A stretch of 64,000 bases of DNA from Plazaster borealis (Eukaryota > Echinodermata > Asteroidea > Forcipulatida > Labidiasteridae). The translations under genes were made by a program, and so were the position numbers. Positions within the stretch are counted from its first letter, which is position 1. Every line of letters starts with the position of its first letter. This document shows positions 33,459 to 46,399 of the stretch, in pieces. Under the pieces are notes generated by a model. That model searched no databases. It was not told the origin of the DNA and saw nothing but the letters and a program-made list of their open reading frames with translations. The stretch spans positions 14,989,063 to 15,053,062 of the forward strand of contig CM037472.1 in NCBI GenBank assembly GCA_021014325.1, read 5' to 3'.

Positions 33459-33625
33459 AGAACCCAGCTACTGTACTGGGATGCTGTTGTTAGACCCAGT
33501 ACTTGGGCGCTCCTGTAGGCCTCCTTTTTAACAAATTTTGAATTCTTTGCTTTGGTCGTAAGTAGGAAGATGCTAAAATTTCGAGAAAACGGAGCACAGC
33601 GCCCCAGATCATGCTGGGTCAAGGA

Positions 33626-33702
33626 TAGCCCACCTTGTTGAGCTGTAATGGCTCTCTTTTAACATCGGTCTCATAACACTCACCATTACAGCCCACCATC
33701 CA
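33626..33702. repeat. Truncated relative of the 33.35-kb fold-back
   Basis: 33626-33670 matches the left arm of the element at 33347, but the right arm is reduced to CACCATTACAGCCCACC. Confidence 0.85.
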
Positions 33703-34444
33703 TACATGTCTAAAATGCGAAGTTTTAAACTACGACTACGAGCAAGTCGTACCTCTTTGATCGCAAATTTCTCCCACTTTTTTAAACATCACATACCATA
33801 CTGCTCCAACCAACCTACCTCACTTTGTTCCTTACATCTGGCGAATTTTTATGACATATTCCAGGCCTCACCAAATGATGCCTTTGTCCAGATGTGATGA
33901 TTTGAAAATGGCAAAAAAAAAATTGTGCACACAAATTACATTGATTGAAGTTCGTCGCGCAAGGGGGCCGCCCCAACAAGGTGGCCAACTCACTCCGTGA
34001 GCGGAGCTACAACAAAAGTCAAAGTAGAAACATACCTTTTTCAGCCTAGGGAACGAGGTCAAACAATTTCCGTAAAGACTATTAATATTTCTCAACTTAT
34101 GCACAACATCTTATGACTGCTCCACTTATACCACAGCTTCTTATGACAGATAAACCCTTCAAAAACTGGAGAAACTAGACGTGAAAAAAAGAAAATCTCG
34201 ACCGCCACTTTAGTTAGAGCTAGCCGACCTTAGCGATCATCTCTTGAGGGCGCACTTCACCAACGATTCTAAAACCAATTTTAGGTATTTACTTTCATCC
34301 CGAGGTGGGCGGAAATCGCGGAAATATACGTTTACGGAGCCTTGTAAGCGGGTGCACGATTCGAAGGGCTATAAGCACAGAATTCCACGGTAGGCAGAGC
34401 CATGAAATTGGGCCCTGGATATCATTAATTTACAGGGACGGAAC

Positions 34445-35320
34445 AAATACTGAAAGCCTGGTAATTCCAGTCTGCCGTTTCGAAAATACCCAGATTTGGG
34501 TCTTTTCGAAACGCAGGCTTTTCCCTGTTCAGGCTTTGAAAAATACTGAAAGCCTGCTAATTCCAGTCTGCCGTTTCGAAAATACCCAGATTTGGGTCTT
34601 TTCGAAACGCAGGCTTTTCCCTGTTCAGGCTTTGAAAAATACTGAAAGCCTGCTAATTCCAGTCCGCCGTTTCGAAAATACCCAGATTTGGGTCTTTTCG
34701 AAACGCAGGCTTTTCCCTGTTCAGGCTTTGAAAAATACTGAAAGCCTGCTAATTCCAGTCCGCCGTTTCGAAAATACCCAGATTTGGGTCTTTTCGAAAC
34801 GCAGGCTTTTCCCTGTTCAGGCTTTGAAAAATACTGAAAGCCTGCTAATTCCAGTCCGCCGTTTCGAAAATACCCAGATTTGGGTCTTTTCGAAACGCAG
34901 GCTTTTCCCTGTTCAGGCTTTGAAAAATACTGAAAGCCTGCTAATTCCAGTCCGCCGTTTCGAAAATACCCAGATTTGGGTCTTTTCGAAACGCAGGCTT
35001 TTCCCTGTTCAGGCTTTGAAAAATACTGAAAGCCTGCTAATTCCAGTCCGCCGTTTCGGAAATACCCAGATTTGGGTCTTTTCGAAACGCAGGCTTTTCC
35101 CTGTTTAGGCTTTGAAAAATACTGAAAGCCTGGTTATTCCAGTCCTTCGTTTCGAAAATACCCAGATTTGGGTCTTTTCGAAACGCAGGGCTTTCCTAGT
35201 TCAGGCTTCGAAAAATACTGAAAGCCTGGTAATTCCAGTCCGCCGTTTTGAAAATACCCAGATTTGGGTCTTTCCGAAACGCAGGATTTCCTTGTTCAGG
35301 ATTCGAAAAATACTGAAAAT
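34445..35320 (+). repeat. 96-bp satellite, nine units, each with an internal hairpin
   Basis: AAATACTGAAAGCCTG recurs at 34445, 34541, 34637, 34733, 34829, 34925, 35021, 35117 and 35213, a strict 96-bp step, with a final partial unit near 35308. Each unit contains CGTTTCGAAAATACCCAG facing TTGGGTCTTTTCGAAACG, a 38-base hairpin. Because 96 is a multiple of 3, the array is open as a 32-residue peptide repeat (core NTESLLIPVRRFENTQIWVF). The middle units are almost identical and the outer units diverge. Confidence 0.93.
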
Positions 35321-35689
35321 AAGAACCCAGTATGGGCCGCTGTACTCCGTTTTTTCGAAATGTTGACATCGGCGGTCGTGCTAGTACGACCGAAGATGTC
35401 AAAAGTTCTAAAGAAAGCACCCCAGTTACTGGGTCTAGGTGGGTCCATGGAGGTCTAACCATCTAACCATGGACTGGAGGTAGAATAAGCGAATAACCAC
35501 CTCCGATGGTGGTCTAGAGGTAGAATTCCCCATATAAAAGTGGAGGTCGGATCATAGCAAGGAACAGATCGGATACAGTAGTGTCAGTAACTTTCCTGAC
35601 AACATATAAATATAGATTATAAAGCAAACAGTTTTTAAACAGGCACTTTAATGACTTACAAAAATAGCGAGGCATGGGGAGGGAATTCA

Positions 35690-36056
35690 GCGCGCATGGC
35701 CGGTAGCGAGGCTGTGTGATAGTTCTTTAAAAATTACCGCCAAACTCCCTCTTTGCGTTATTGTAGTGCACTTTGGATTTACCTGTGGCACCAGTCTAAT
35801 TCCCGCACCTTGAAAATTCCCGGATGATGATACTCGTTGGTTGCCGACCAGCATAGCGAAATCCTACACAAATAATTCAAAAGTTTAGCACAAGGGTACC
35901 AGCGAAGGGCGTCCATAGATGGATAAAATTACGCATCATGAACTCATCAATTCCGAAGCTTTGAGTCACAGGGGACTCCAAAGTTTTCGACTTGTCAGGA
36001 TTTTTATAAACACCATTTTACATTGATGCGTTGTGGCGGGATTTCGTCTACAGAAG
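35690..36056 (+). promoter_or_regulatory. Possible upstream first exon/promoter (PAK gene?)
   Basis: A locally more CpG-containing block ends in a good donor, CAGAAG/GTAAAG, at 36056/36057, and no ORF of note precedes it. It is 11 kb upstream of the first PAK coding exon, which must be spliced to some 5' exon. Transcript data are absent, so this is a guess. Confidence 0.2.
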
Positions 36057-36450
36057 GTAAAGTTTCTCTTTATTTTTGTTTATCAGCAATGATTGATAAA
36101 GGTTGTTGTTTTTGTGAATGTTTTTTGGGGGATCCTGGACCTGGGTGGTCGGGTTGGCTGGTTCGGTTGGTTAATGTTGTCAATCAAGGTGGTTGTATCA
36201 TTCATGGTATTGTAGTTGTGCACACTGCAGTCCCGTACAGTGTAAACTGTGGTTAGTGTGAATGTGTCTTGAGCATTTGATTTTGAGTAGGTGTTTTGGG
36301 TATGGGAACCAGAAGAATTTTTACTAACAGTAACGGACCTAACGGAGCAGTACTTTTTTTTACAATACTATTACTAATGTAATACCATGAATACTGCAAG
36401 TTACTCTAGACATACAACAGAACAGTGAGTGGCAGTGCCAATTGAATTGG

Positions 36451-37518
36451 TATAGTCAATCAAGCCTCATATTACCGTGGGTCTCCTAATACCGTGGTAG
36501 CAGAAAATTCACCTTTTTCGTTGTCAAAACGTTATCTATAGACGACTTTCATATGGTGAATCGATAGCCAAGAACCCTTTACCAATCTGGTAAAAACACA
36601 AAAAATGAACTGTTGCGGAAATAATTTAAATTTTAAAAAAATCGAAAAAAAACGCTATTTTCCCGACTGGATGAATTTTCGCTGACCATGTCTGTCAAAA
36701 CTCCATTATATCATTAACATTTTTACCTTAAATGTTGTTTTGTGCATTGAAATATCAGTGCCCAGATCCTGTTCCACGGTAAAAAAAAAAATTGACATCG
36801 AAAGTATGTGTTTTCACCTCAAAAACGTAAACCAATGTCTGGCGTCCGATTAAGGACAGGAAACTAAAAACGCTAAAAAATTCAGCATCTTTGCAAAGGA
36901 CGCCCTCAATATGTAAGTTAAACACACAAAGTAAAAAACTCGCTCAAATTACAGATATGCTTGCACAAGTACAATACTTGTAGCAGGCAAATGCACGCAA
37001 TTTCCGAACTTGCGCAGTTATGTTTTAACTTGCGCGGATTACTACTTTGCGCTTGAAATCTACGTCATCGGATTGTTCCATAATTGAGCGCAGGGGGGTG
37101 ACTAAGGAAATTGTCGGTACTCGGTAATTAAAATGCCTAAAAGACAAAATTTGTCCATCTGCTGGGAAGTTTAACATCGTAATCCCAGTATTAGGTAAAT
37201 ACTTCAATATTATCTTTGGATTTAGCTCCTTCAATGTAGAGAAAGTTCATTTAAAAAAATTATTTCTGATTACCACGATAATAGGAGGCTCACCTCCAGA
37301 ATCACTCCGGGCGCATGCACACTTTCAGAGACTTCGTGGACGAATTTAATCAGACAAACGATGTATTTTTTTTATGTCAAAGTGGAAAGTAATACTTCAA
37401 CAATAGTAATAACTTGACACTTTTTATAGATTGTTTATTTTTATTTTTTCTAATCGAAAAACGTCCTAACCCCCACGGTAATAGGGTAACCCATCCTATA
37501 ATATTTGATTGATAGTCA
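36451..37518. mobile_element. ~1.07-kb inverted-repeat DNA element (probable)
   Basis: The left end has CAATCAAGCC, ATTACCGTGGG and CTCCTAATACCGTGGTAGCAG (36458-36503). The right side has their inverses: CTGATTACCACGATAATAGG (37266-37285) and CCCCACGGTAATAGGG ... TTTGATTGATAGTCA (37469-37517). No transposase ORF. The ends are nested or duplicated, so borders are approximate. Confidence 0.65.
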
Positions 37519-37680
37519 GTGGCTTGGACATTATGTGTACAGACAAACTATAAAGTTAAAATTAAACTCAAGTAAATGGAAAATACTGAGTACACTGACC
37601 ATGGAGGATCGAAGGCACTGACTGACCAGTGACTGTGCCCTAATGTATTGCTATGCCTGATGAGGTTCCATGGTATGGAG

Positions 37681-37707
37681 CATGGAGGTAGAAATTCTAC
37701 CTCCATG
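37681..37707. repeat. 27-bp palindrome around GGTAGAAATTCTACC
   Basis: CATGGAGGTAGAA and TTCTACCTCCATG are exact inverses around one central base. A related GGAGGTAGAAT... stretch is at 35475. Confidence 0.85.
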
Positions 37708-39241
37708 CATGGAGCATGGAGGAAGGAATATCGCATACTTTATTCTGAAAGTTAACGTGATAGGCTAATACTTGGAATAGCCCTCTCTCTAGTCTTTGTG
37801 GTGAGGCTGAACACTGAAGACTGTGATTGTGAACCTACATGCATGGTAGATGCGATAATCGTAACCCTCCATCCTCCCGACAGTCGCAGACCAGAGGGTT
37901 ACGACTCTTTACCAGACTTGCTTGACTGTTGTTAGGAATCACCACTTGTGCAATTTCGACCATTTTTGTTAGACGAGTGACCAGATTTGCCAAATTTTTA
38001 CCACTTTCAAAAATCGTGACACACATTCTAAGAACACAGATTTTTGATCTTCAATGTGTAAGGGATCCATTTAGAACACTTAAAACATCAGCGAAAAAAT
38101 ATATAGCTTAACTTGTTCAGTGAGTTAAAAATAATCTAAGAAAGGAGTTCAATTTGTTTACTCTTTACGCCTGGTGTACTTTTTCACCAGTGGATCGGTG
38201 GTGGACCTAGTTGTTACACCAAAACTACTAGAGTTTTTACAACGCAAAAAAAGTCACCTCTTGTGTAGACACCAACAATTTGACTTTGGTAGCACTACTA
38301 ATGTATGTTGCAGTGTATATGGAAATTTGTACATAAAATATAGTGTGAAACATCTAGTTGCCAGCTGTTGCCACTGAGTGAGGTGAACAATAATTAAGAA
38401 TAATCAAAAATAATTAAGAATAATTCAAGAATACTTTTTTTTAAAATCACAAAAGTTAGCTACTTTTTCCAACAAACTCATAAATCAGGTAAATGTAAGT
38501 GCAACACATCTATAGGTAGATTTTACATGGAGAAAGACATGACCACCGAAGTGATTTGGGTACAAACGCACTATGGCCAAGGACACAACAACAAACCTTG
38601 TCAAGGTTTATTTTTAAATGATTTTATTCCTTCTTGGTATTTGTCTCACATCACATATAATGCTATGGACCGGGCATGAACCTGTACATGTACGTGTACC
38701 AAGGTGGTTTGGAAATTTCATTGAAAATTTACATGACATTGTACATTTATGTTGCTGTAATCCAACAAGTGTCTGTCCACATAATTGTTGCTATAAAAAT
38801 AATAAGTACCAGCAACAACAATTCACATATTGGGTGTCATTTTAAAAGCTTTTTATACCAAAAAAACAAATTAAGGCTACAGTGTAAAACATTAATCAAG
38901 TTTAGTCCCTTCAAATGTCCGGGCAGGTTTATACAGTACATGTACAGTAATACCTTTTTTTGTTTTTCCCTTCTGTTTTTAATTTTTTTTTTTTAAATCA
39001 CCCAACACAAAGACAAAAGGACACTCAGACGGTGCAAGGGCTATAAGGAAAATAAGGAAAATTTCAAGTGAGAGGAAAAGTTCTGCTGTTCACATTCCTC
39101 TTTAACTGGGGATGGTAGATTGTTAAAGTTGGTGGAAAGCAATACAATACCGGTAGGAAATTCCAAAGTGCAGCAGTAGTCTGCAGTTCGGGGGGGGGGG
39201 GGGGCGACTGTATAATGTGGTAAAATATCTCTCTCAGTCCT

Positions 39242-39460
39242 GTGCCCAATTTCAAAGAGCTGCTTAAACAGAAAGAAATTGTTACTATTCTTCTGCTAAG
39301 CAAAACTAAGCAGGATACCAGTTACATTTTGTACATGTAAAATGGTATTTTACCTGGTAACCTCATTCTGGTAAGTTTCATTTTGTTGTGCTTAGCAACT
39401 TTTCATGTTTAAGCAGCTCTATGAAACCATGGAGGAAGAAAATTAGATAAAACTGGGCCC
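39242..39460. repeat. Family A MITE, copy 8, with small insertion
   Basis: Left end GTGCCCAATTTCAAAGAGC. The right end GCTCTATGAAA is separated from CTGGGCCC by ~27 bases beginning CCATGGAGGAAG, a small extra insertion in the terminal repeat. Confidence 0.8.
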
Positions 39461-39689
39461 TGGTCATTGGAACACATGCTCAGTGAAGGGATGAGATGAT
39501 GCGGCAAAGTGGAAATGTGTGCTACGAGTGAAGGTAATAAAGAGGAGACACTGAGTGAGACACCTTCTGCGCACTCACCATGAAAGATTGTACAGTTTGC
39601 AAGATCTGATCATGGAAGAAGAAGAATCTTTAGCTTAGATGGGATCAGTCCTGGTAGTATTGTAGTGTACTCTCTCTCTATTTGAACAA

Positions 39690-39925
39690 GGTTTATCCTT
39701 AACTTTTTTTAGTGATTGGCCAGCAGGAACAGTTAGCTTGTCATTGTATTAGGCTACATTGTATTAGTCTGTAAACTTTTCCACGAGTCAATATTTCAAA
39801 TGAAATAAGGATGCTTTTCAACACTGAACTAGTCAGCCGACCACTTTGGAGAGAATTCTGACTGGTCGTCTCGTGTTTTATTTGGCATTTGGCCAGTGGA
39901 CCACTACTCAGGGAGATTGCTGAAG
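39690..39925. repeat. Family D dispersed repeat, copy 1
   Basis: Begins near GTTTATCCTTAAC, with TGATTGGCCAGCAGGAACAG, ACTAGTCAGCCGACCACTT and GGCCAGTGGACCACTACTCA. Further copies at 46.08 and 51.53 kb. Confidence 0.75.
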
Positions 39926-40429
39926 TCCGCTAACTAATAAAGAATAGCATAAACCATAGAGAAATGTGCATAAACCCACAGGTGTGTACAATGTATTTAC
40001 AAGGTGATACAAACCAGTCATTGTTCATGTGATTCTGTTATGAAAATATCTACTAGTTGTAGCCAGTAATGTGAATAATTCTTCCTCTGTGGCTGTCTGA
40101 TGAGACAATAAGCAGAGATGTGTTTACAGAAGGCTGGTGTCCCTGAAGGCCTTTAAAAGCAGGGATGGTGCTGCAGACCAAAACATGACCTCTGTGATGT
40201 ACATGTACTGTGGGTGTACCAGAGAGTCTGAACTCTCCCCAAGGAATAATTGATGACAAATCAGTCTGTTGTGTGATTTATGTACAAGTTGGCTGGACAT
40301 CTGGTTGCCAGGGCATCAGTATCATGTACAATGCACTTAATGATAAGGACAGTGTTGATGCATTCTGTGTAGCCTTATATTTTAATTCAAGAAAAGGTTG
40401 TTGTACATTTGCTGTAGATTGTTTGTAAA

Positions 40430-40465
40430 ACCATGGAGCAATAAACTAGTTTATTGCTCCATGGT
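40430..40465. repeat. Perfect 36-bp palindrome
   Basis: ACCATGGAGCAATAAACT is followed immediately by its exact inverse with no loop. The CCATGG-to-CCATGG core (34 bp) is flanked by TAAAA on both sides, like a 5-bp target duplication. Confidence 0.95.
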
Positions 40466-40551
40466 AAAACGTTTGTAATGAAAAGTAAGAAATACATTGA
40501 AACAAAATAAGTGATGTTTTTGTAATAGGCCTATTACACAAATGATTGACA

Positions 40552-40585
40552 AGGTACATGTACATGTACATGTACATGTACATGT
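40552..40585. repeat. (GTACAT)n microsatellite
   Basis: About five copies of a GTACAT hexamer, itself palindromic in GTACATGTAC. Short GTACATGTAC pieces are scattered throughout the window. Confidence 0.9.
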
Positions 40586-40601
40586 GTGCACACAGGTTTT
40601 T

Positions 40602-40733
40602 GGCTATACCTCAAAAACGCTACCACCTTTTGAAATGAAATTTTCACAGGTTAGTTTTATTGTATATCTACAACTATATAGGATTGAAACAAACAGTGGG
40701 TTCCAAATTACCAAAGTATGCAATCCCTTCAAG
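40602..40733. repeat. Family B fragment, copy 7
   Basis: CAAAAACGCTACCACCTTTTG and TGAAATTTTCACAGGTTAGT match family B copy 2 in inverted order, ending CCAAAGTATGCAATCCCTTC. Incomplete. Confidence 0.7.
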
Positions 40734-40999
40734 TAGTTGACATTATACATGCACTACCTGTGTACATGTACTGTGTACGTGTGTCTAGAAAAGAGTTGTC
40801 TGGAAACAAGCAAAACAGTTTTGACAGATAGGCCTACTGGTGGCAAACAAAAAATCCCAAATCATAATGAATACATGTGAGTGTTTACACTGGTCCTTGT
40901 ATAAACCATCCCGCACATAAATGTATGTATTCCAGTTGGCAGCCCCACTGACCTGCCTATGCACCTTCAATCTTCAGGGGTGAACTGCAAAAAGTTTCA

Positions 41000-43900
41000 T
41001 TCCTCCCATAAAACAATAAACAAAGAGCTGAAAAAGGTTTGATGACCTCGAGGTCAAGACCCGATCCCCAAGCGTATTTAAGTCGGCTGGTATGCCATGG
41101 CCTAGGTGCATTAATAATGGGTGTTATACATTAGGAGCTGAAGGTTCCTGGTTTGCATCATGACTGATGAGCCCAGCCCAACCCCAAGTTTTCTCTCTCT
41201 CTCAGTCTACACCCAAGCAATGGAAACACAACAGAGTACTGACTATCCACAAAGATTCCCAATTGTTCTGAGTGGGAACTGTTTCTCGGTAGGCCTCAAA
41301 TTTGTGAAATGACATAAACAGATGAGGACTTTTCTGGCCTTGCTGGTATTTATGTTCATTTTAAAAAGGAGTGGGTGATAAACAAGTTTTTAAAGATGTG
41401 TAGGAGGAACGGTGAATGTTTCCTTATTCCGTGGTGGCGGTAAGTGACCAATATATATCTGAGTCATTGTTGTACATGTAATATGAGGGAATAATTTATT
41501 TGACTACTGGTTTGTTTTTAAATTTTTTTTGTTTCTTCCCCAAATTGTCATTTGTTTATGTTACACTTACAGTTATCTGCGCAGAGTAGCTTTCGTTAGC
41601 TCTGGTTTTTAAATCGGTCAAATCGCCAAATTTGAATTATAAACCATCGATGTCCTCAAAATATAGCGTTGTGAGTATTAATACTGGTTTTTCTAAAAGT
41701 AAATGGGGACTTTTTTGCATTAAGGGCAAAAAATAAAGTAAAATAATGTCATAACTAGTATTAGTAATATGAGAAAAAAGGAAATATTTTAAAACAATTT
41801 GTACATATGATACTTAATGAAAGAGAAACTCTCACCAAGTTTGATTTATTAATTCATAAGCTTGGTACTGTACACTGCCGATAGTATTACATTTGGCATG
41901 TATGTCTTGAATCTTGATTACAATTCCAGCAGCCATAGCTTTCTATACATTGTACTAAAGTACAAGTACATGTACCTATGAATGAGGCTATGTACACATC
42001 GGGATACAAACCTGATCTTGGCTGCAGTAAATTGGTTCATACGAGGTTGTGTGGTACAGGTTGCATGCATGCTTATTGCACAGAGATCTGAATTGTCTGT
42101 GTGTATAAGGTTTGTTTAACTGCATGGTTGGTTGGAAATGGCCATGGTTGTATATCAGGTTCTATTATTTTTAACCGTCTGTGGTGAACCATAAACTAAG
42201 ATCATTCCAGCAAGTGATAAGCATTGTGTAAAGGTAAACGTATTCAGTTGTAGTTGTACCGTCCTACAGTATCGTGGGAAAACTGGACTCAATTCTCCAC
42301 TCCGATGTTAGAGTTTTACCAACGCTGACTGTGGTTGTACATTTCTAATAGGAAGTTCCGGGCTTTCCTGTAATCTTGTCCAACAGGAAATACTTCAGAA
42401 GATGAGATTAAATCTGAGGATTACTGTACTGAAATAGGTGTGTAGTACAATGTATACAGTATGTACCAACTATGTCAAAAGAGTCACACAGACATTACAG
42501 ATGGTATGATTAGTGGTGTTGTATAATGTATACAAACAAGTACTTCGAACCAAGTTGTTGTTGTTTTTTGGTCAATTTCTGGGTTACTTTTGGTTTTTAA
42601 TGCAATACTTTTAATAATTTCTCAAAAAATGTTGCTTTTTACAAACATATTTCTTGTGTTGCTCTTTTCAACGCTTTTTGCAAATGCCCATGTGTGAAAT
42701 AATTTTCAGTTTTCGTCATGTTTAATCAGTGAACGTGTTTTGCTGTAGCGCCATGAGTAATGTAGGCCTATATTATAATGTGTGCTTTATAAATCCATTG
42801 TGGATGCTTTAAAACATTTAATGGATAGTACATGTACATGTATGTATAGCACGTATCTGGTTTGAAGTTATTATAGGACTGCTGAGTATGATAAGGCTTT
42901 GATTCATTGCATCCTCACCTTTTTTTGCGTTCCATTTTAAACCCTGTCAGTGATTTTTTTCCGCTATTGTCCAATGTTTGGGATTTAAACAATCCACAGA
43001 ATAATGGTGGCAACTCCTGTGAATTGCTGACTGGTATTGCTGAGCATGATGGTGTCGATCATCAATAAAACCAGAAATCAAAGAGTCCCAGGCTGGTGAA
43101 GGTGAACATTCAATTTTATTTAGTCTTGCTACAAATGAGTTTTAAAAAAAGGCAATTTGCTTGCAACTTGACCGCAAAGTTAACTTGTATCATCTGATGT
43201 TTCAGGACGACCATGCTCTTATCGTTGATATTTAGAAACACGCTCTAAGGCAATTCAGGACCGGCAAAAAATCTTCTGCATATCAACCCCATGATCTCAT
43301 AATAAACTTCCAAGGTTGTCCTCTAATGAGACTTGAAAAGTTTGGGCGATTATAATTATTGTCTTTAAAATCTTTCACGCGCCAACCGGTCGCTAGCGAC
43401 CAGTTTAAATCAAGTTTAAATCCCTTTAAAAATGGTTGTAAAACGAAAAATAAAGATGGCACAACTAAACACAGTTTTCAAAATGGGAAAGAAGACTCTT
43501 GAGTGCGTGCATTTGTGACCCAATTTTTTTTGTTTGGGGGGGTTGACATTTGCAAAAAATTAGAAAACAATTAATGTGTCCATACGATCAATTTATCACT
43601 AAAATAAATGGTGCATGAAAGGGTCAACTATCTCATATATTTACATACCTTGAGATTTTGAGACCTTGACCAGTAAACAAGTTGAAAGGCTTTACCAACC
43701 TTGGAGAAGAGAGATGTAATTTAATAAATACATAAATACGTATGATCGGATTACAGATATTAAATGGAACACCAACAGTAATCCTGCTAACTGCATCAGG
43801 GTTTTAGTCAGAGTTAAGAAGTGTACTGTAGGGTGTCAAGATGTACTATAAATTGCTCACTTACCAACATCTACAACAGTGCACCAAAAAACCAGTAAAT

Positions 43901-44920
43901 TAAAGATTGAGTTAGGTTTACAAATTCATAACAGGGTGATTCTATAAAATAAAAAAAACGTTGTCGGACTCCATGCTTCATGTGAATTTATGACTGTTGA
44001 TTATTTTACAAACTATCTTTGTTTTATCTGGCTGCATGATTAATTGTACCCTGTCCTTATTCTGCTGGGTGAGTGTTTATACCAATTTCAAACGTGTCTG
44101 TCATCACATGGAGGGAGAGATGTAGCTGGCTCTGGGGATTCTTGTTTATTTGAAGGAATTGTTGACTCCTCATTATCTTCGTCTGGAGGATGACCTACAT
44201 TACACCACACATCATACACTAAAGATCTGAGGCTGATGTATTAGTCTTGATCTTCCCATGGCTCCATGATCTTACTTAATGGATGGTCCATGATGTCTAC
44301 GTGACAGGAGTGGCGTTCTTGATGGACATAATCAATCTGGACTCTTCTTGACATTATCATGTAGTTACTTGTAATACATATAATACATGTAGTCTCCCTG
44401 AGTATTGTAGCATGTATAGTGTATTACTATTAGGGTTAATGTATGTTCATAAAAAATAATAATACTGATTAAGATTTACTGTCATCATAATTTACCTAAA
44501 GATGCTCAACCTGTGTGGTTCCAATCTTAAAGATAATGACTTGAAAGCAATGCCATACGAAATTAGCATCAGCACATGCAGCATTGAAACCATTGATGTC
44601 AGTGTTTGCTGAATTTACACACGTGTACATGTACCAGTATATATGTATCGTGTGCGTAGCCTTTTAGATCTAGTTACAAAAAACTAGATGTATTTTCATT
44701 TCACCCGTGATACCATTCTAAGTAATAAACAGGTTGTAATTTGTGTCCCTCTCTGTGTCTTGCATTCAAATGGTTAAAGAGCTGTAGTCTTGGTTCTTCA
44801 TTTCAACGCATTTTGTAATGTCATGTACAGTGTACCCGTTTACACTATAGACCAAATGCACATGATGTCATTTCAGTAGGGCACCCTTGTCTAGAGGTCA
44901 AAAGGAGGTTGTTAATTGGC
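41000..44920. other. Non-coding stretch upstream of the PAK coding exons
   Basis: No recognisable exon, RNA gene or defined repeat. AT-rich sequence with scattered TACATGTA pieces. Likely 5' intron or intergenic DNA of the kinase gene. Confidence 0.4.
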
Positions 44921-44924
44921 CAAA

Positions 44925-45000
44925 CCTGTGCGACGCGCGTACAAATCTGTGCGTTTGGATTGTTTCGTCATCGTTTTACCTCTAAGATGGCGGCTGGATG
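44925..45000 (+). promoter_or_regulatory. AAGATGGCGGC (YY1-like) motif in CG-containing patch
   Basis: GCGACGCGCG and AAGATGGCGGC (44984-44994) lie together; YY1 sites of this form mark many animal promoters just downstream of the start. However, a related AAGATGGCCGC ... AAGGTCTATT block occurs at 859-891, so this may be a dispersed repeat rather than a promoter of the kinase gene. Confidence 0.25.
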
Positions 45001-45436
45001 ATGTCAATGCTAAGGTCTATTGTGTACAGGCATGTGTGCAAGAGTACACAATCATATGCACATTACTACACTAACACTTATGTTTTTCTGTTAGGAAAAA
45101 TGAGAATGTCGAAAGTAGTTGGGAACCAAGGCGGATTGATAACACTGAGGAACTTTAAATTCCACAAGTATTCTGTGCACATTGCACATGGTACATTTAC
45201 ATGTAACTATATCAGATGGTGCACATTCCGCAACGTAAATATGCGATATACTTTTCACTCTTCTGAAGTGTGATAATAAGCAGTGAGTGTTTATTCCTGT
45301 CATTGTTTATTTGAGAACACCAAGGCTTGTTATAAAGCTCAACCTTGATGAATTAAGTGGCGTTTTGTCTGGGAATGAGAATCTGGATCCTCTACAGGGT
45401 ATCAAGTTCAGTAACATTATATATTACATTGTAATT

Positions 45437-45780
45437 ATAGTTCTGGGAAAGAAACCAAGGATGCCTCAAAAGTGAACTTAATCACTGTGACTCCAAGCCT
45501 GAAGAAACCTGTAAACAAGAGTGTTTGCTATGTGAACCAGAAACACCGTGGTTCATACTCTTCCATGAGAAGTGTTCTGGGTTCTTTTACGTGCCCTACC
45601 AATACTATTACACAGGACTTACAGCTTAACGTCCCATCCAAAGAACATGAAACAATCATGGTTAAGTACCTTGCTCAAGGACACAAGTGCCACAACCGGG
45701 ACTCGCACCCACACTCTGCTGATCAAAAACACCAGAGCTTGAGTATGGTGCTCTTAACCGCTCGGCCACAACACGCCATA
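45437..45780 (-). repeat. tRNA-Leu-derived SINE, copy 2 (reverse)
   Basis: On the minus strand GTTGTGGCCGAGCGGTTAAG, CTCAAGC loop, GGGTGCGAGTCCCGG box B, then TTGAGCAAGGTACTTAACC. Same order as copy 1, with extra divergence. Confidence 0.8.
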
Positions 45781-46079
45781 CACTACCACTACCAGTCTTT
45801 TTATTCCTTTAATATAGATAAACAAATATTGATGTTGGCAGCAGAATGACGTTCTTTGAGATCACTTTTCAAAGAATGCTAAAAAAAATGTACAGCCCTG
45901 GTGAATGCCACTGTTGAGAGGCAAAGCGATTTTGTTTGTCCTCCATGCTACCATGATGATACAGTATAGGTGTAGGCCCCCCACTTGTAGTACAATAATG
46001 GAAAGAGATTTTCTTGCATTCCCACACCAGCTGTTGTGAAATTATAAACATGTTCATTACTTGATTTATATACGTACAA

Positions 46080-46345
46080 GTTTAACTTTTTCAATGACTT
46101 GCCAGTGAGACCAGTTAGCTTCCCGTTGCACTAGTCTGTCAATTTTTTTTCACTGGTCCATATTTCATATTAATTAGGAATGCTTTTCAATACTGAATTT
46201 AGCCAGCCGGACCACTTGTTGAAGTTTTTGACTGTGGAGACAACTGTTTGGAAAAGTGTCTACCGGTATGCTGCATTCCTCAAAACATACATGTACAATG
46301 TACATACTGGTCTTCAGATGTTTTAACTAGGGAGAACATACTGCA
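46080..46345. repeat. Family D dispersed repeat, copy 2
   Basis: TGCCAGTGAGACCAGTTAGC, ACTGGTCCATATTTCATATT and TTTAGCCAGCCGGACCACTT correspond to copies 1 and 3; the end is diverged. Confidence 0.7.
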
Positions 46346-46399
46346 CACCTTCTGTGTGCTCTTTCAAATACATGGACATGTTGTAAGGGCACGTAGACA

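Larger units (their letters stand above)
37750..41000. other. Non-coding stretch between SDHAF1 and PAK coding exons
   Basis: No gene recognised. Contains separate repeat entries at 39.24, 39.69, 40.43, 40.55 and 40.60 kb, a G run at 39189-39204, and a dispersed fragment at 37850-37920 related to 11.82-11.91 kb. Confidence 0.5.

Noticed and set aside
34305..35108. 267-codon repeat protein
   Set aside because: Kept as satellite, not CDS: no splice signals, no known domain, and it is explained by the 96-bp period. Translation not excluded, so listed as a finding.
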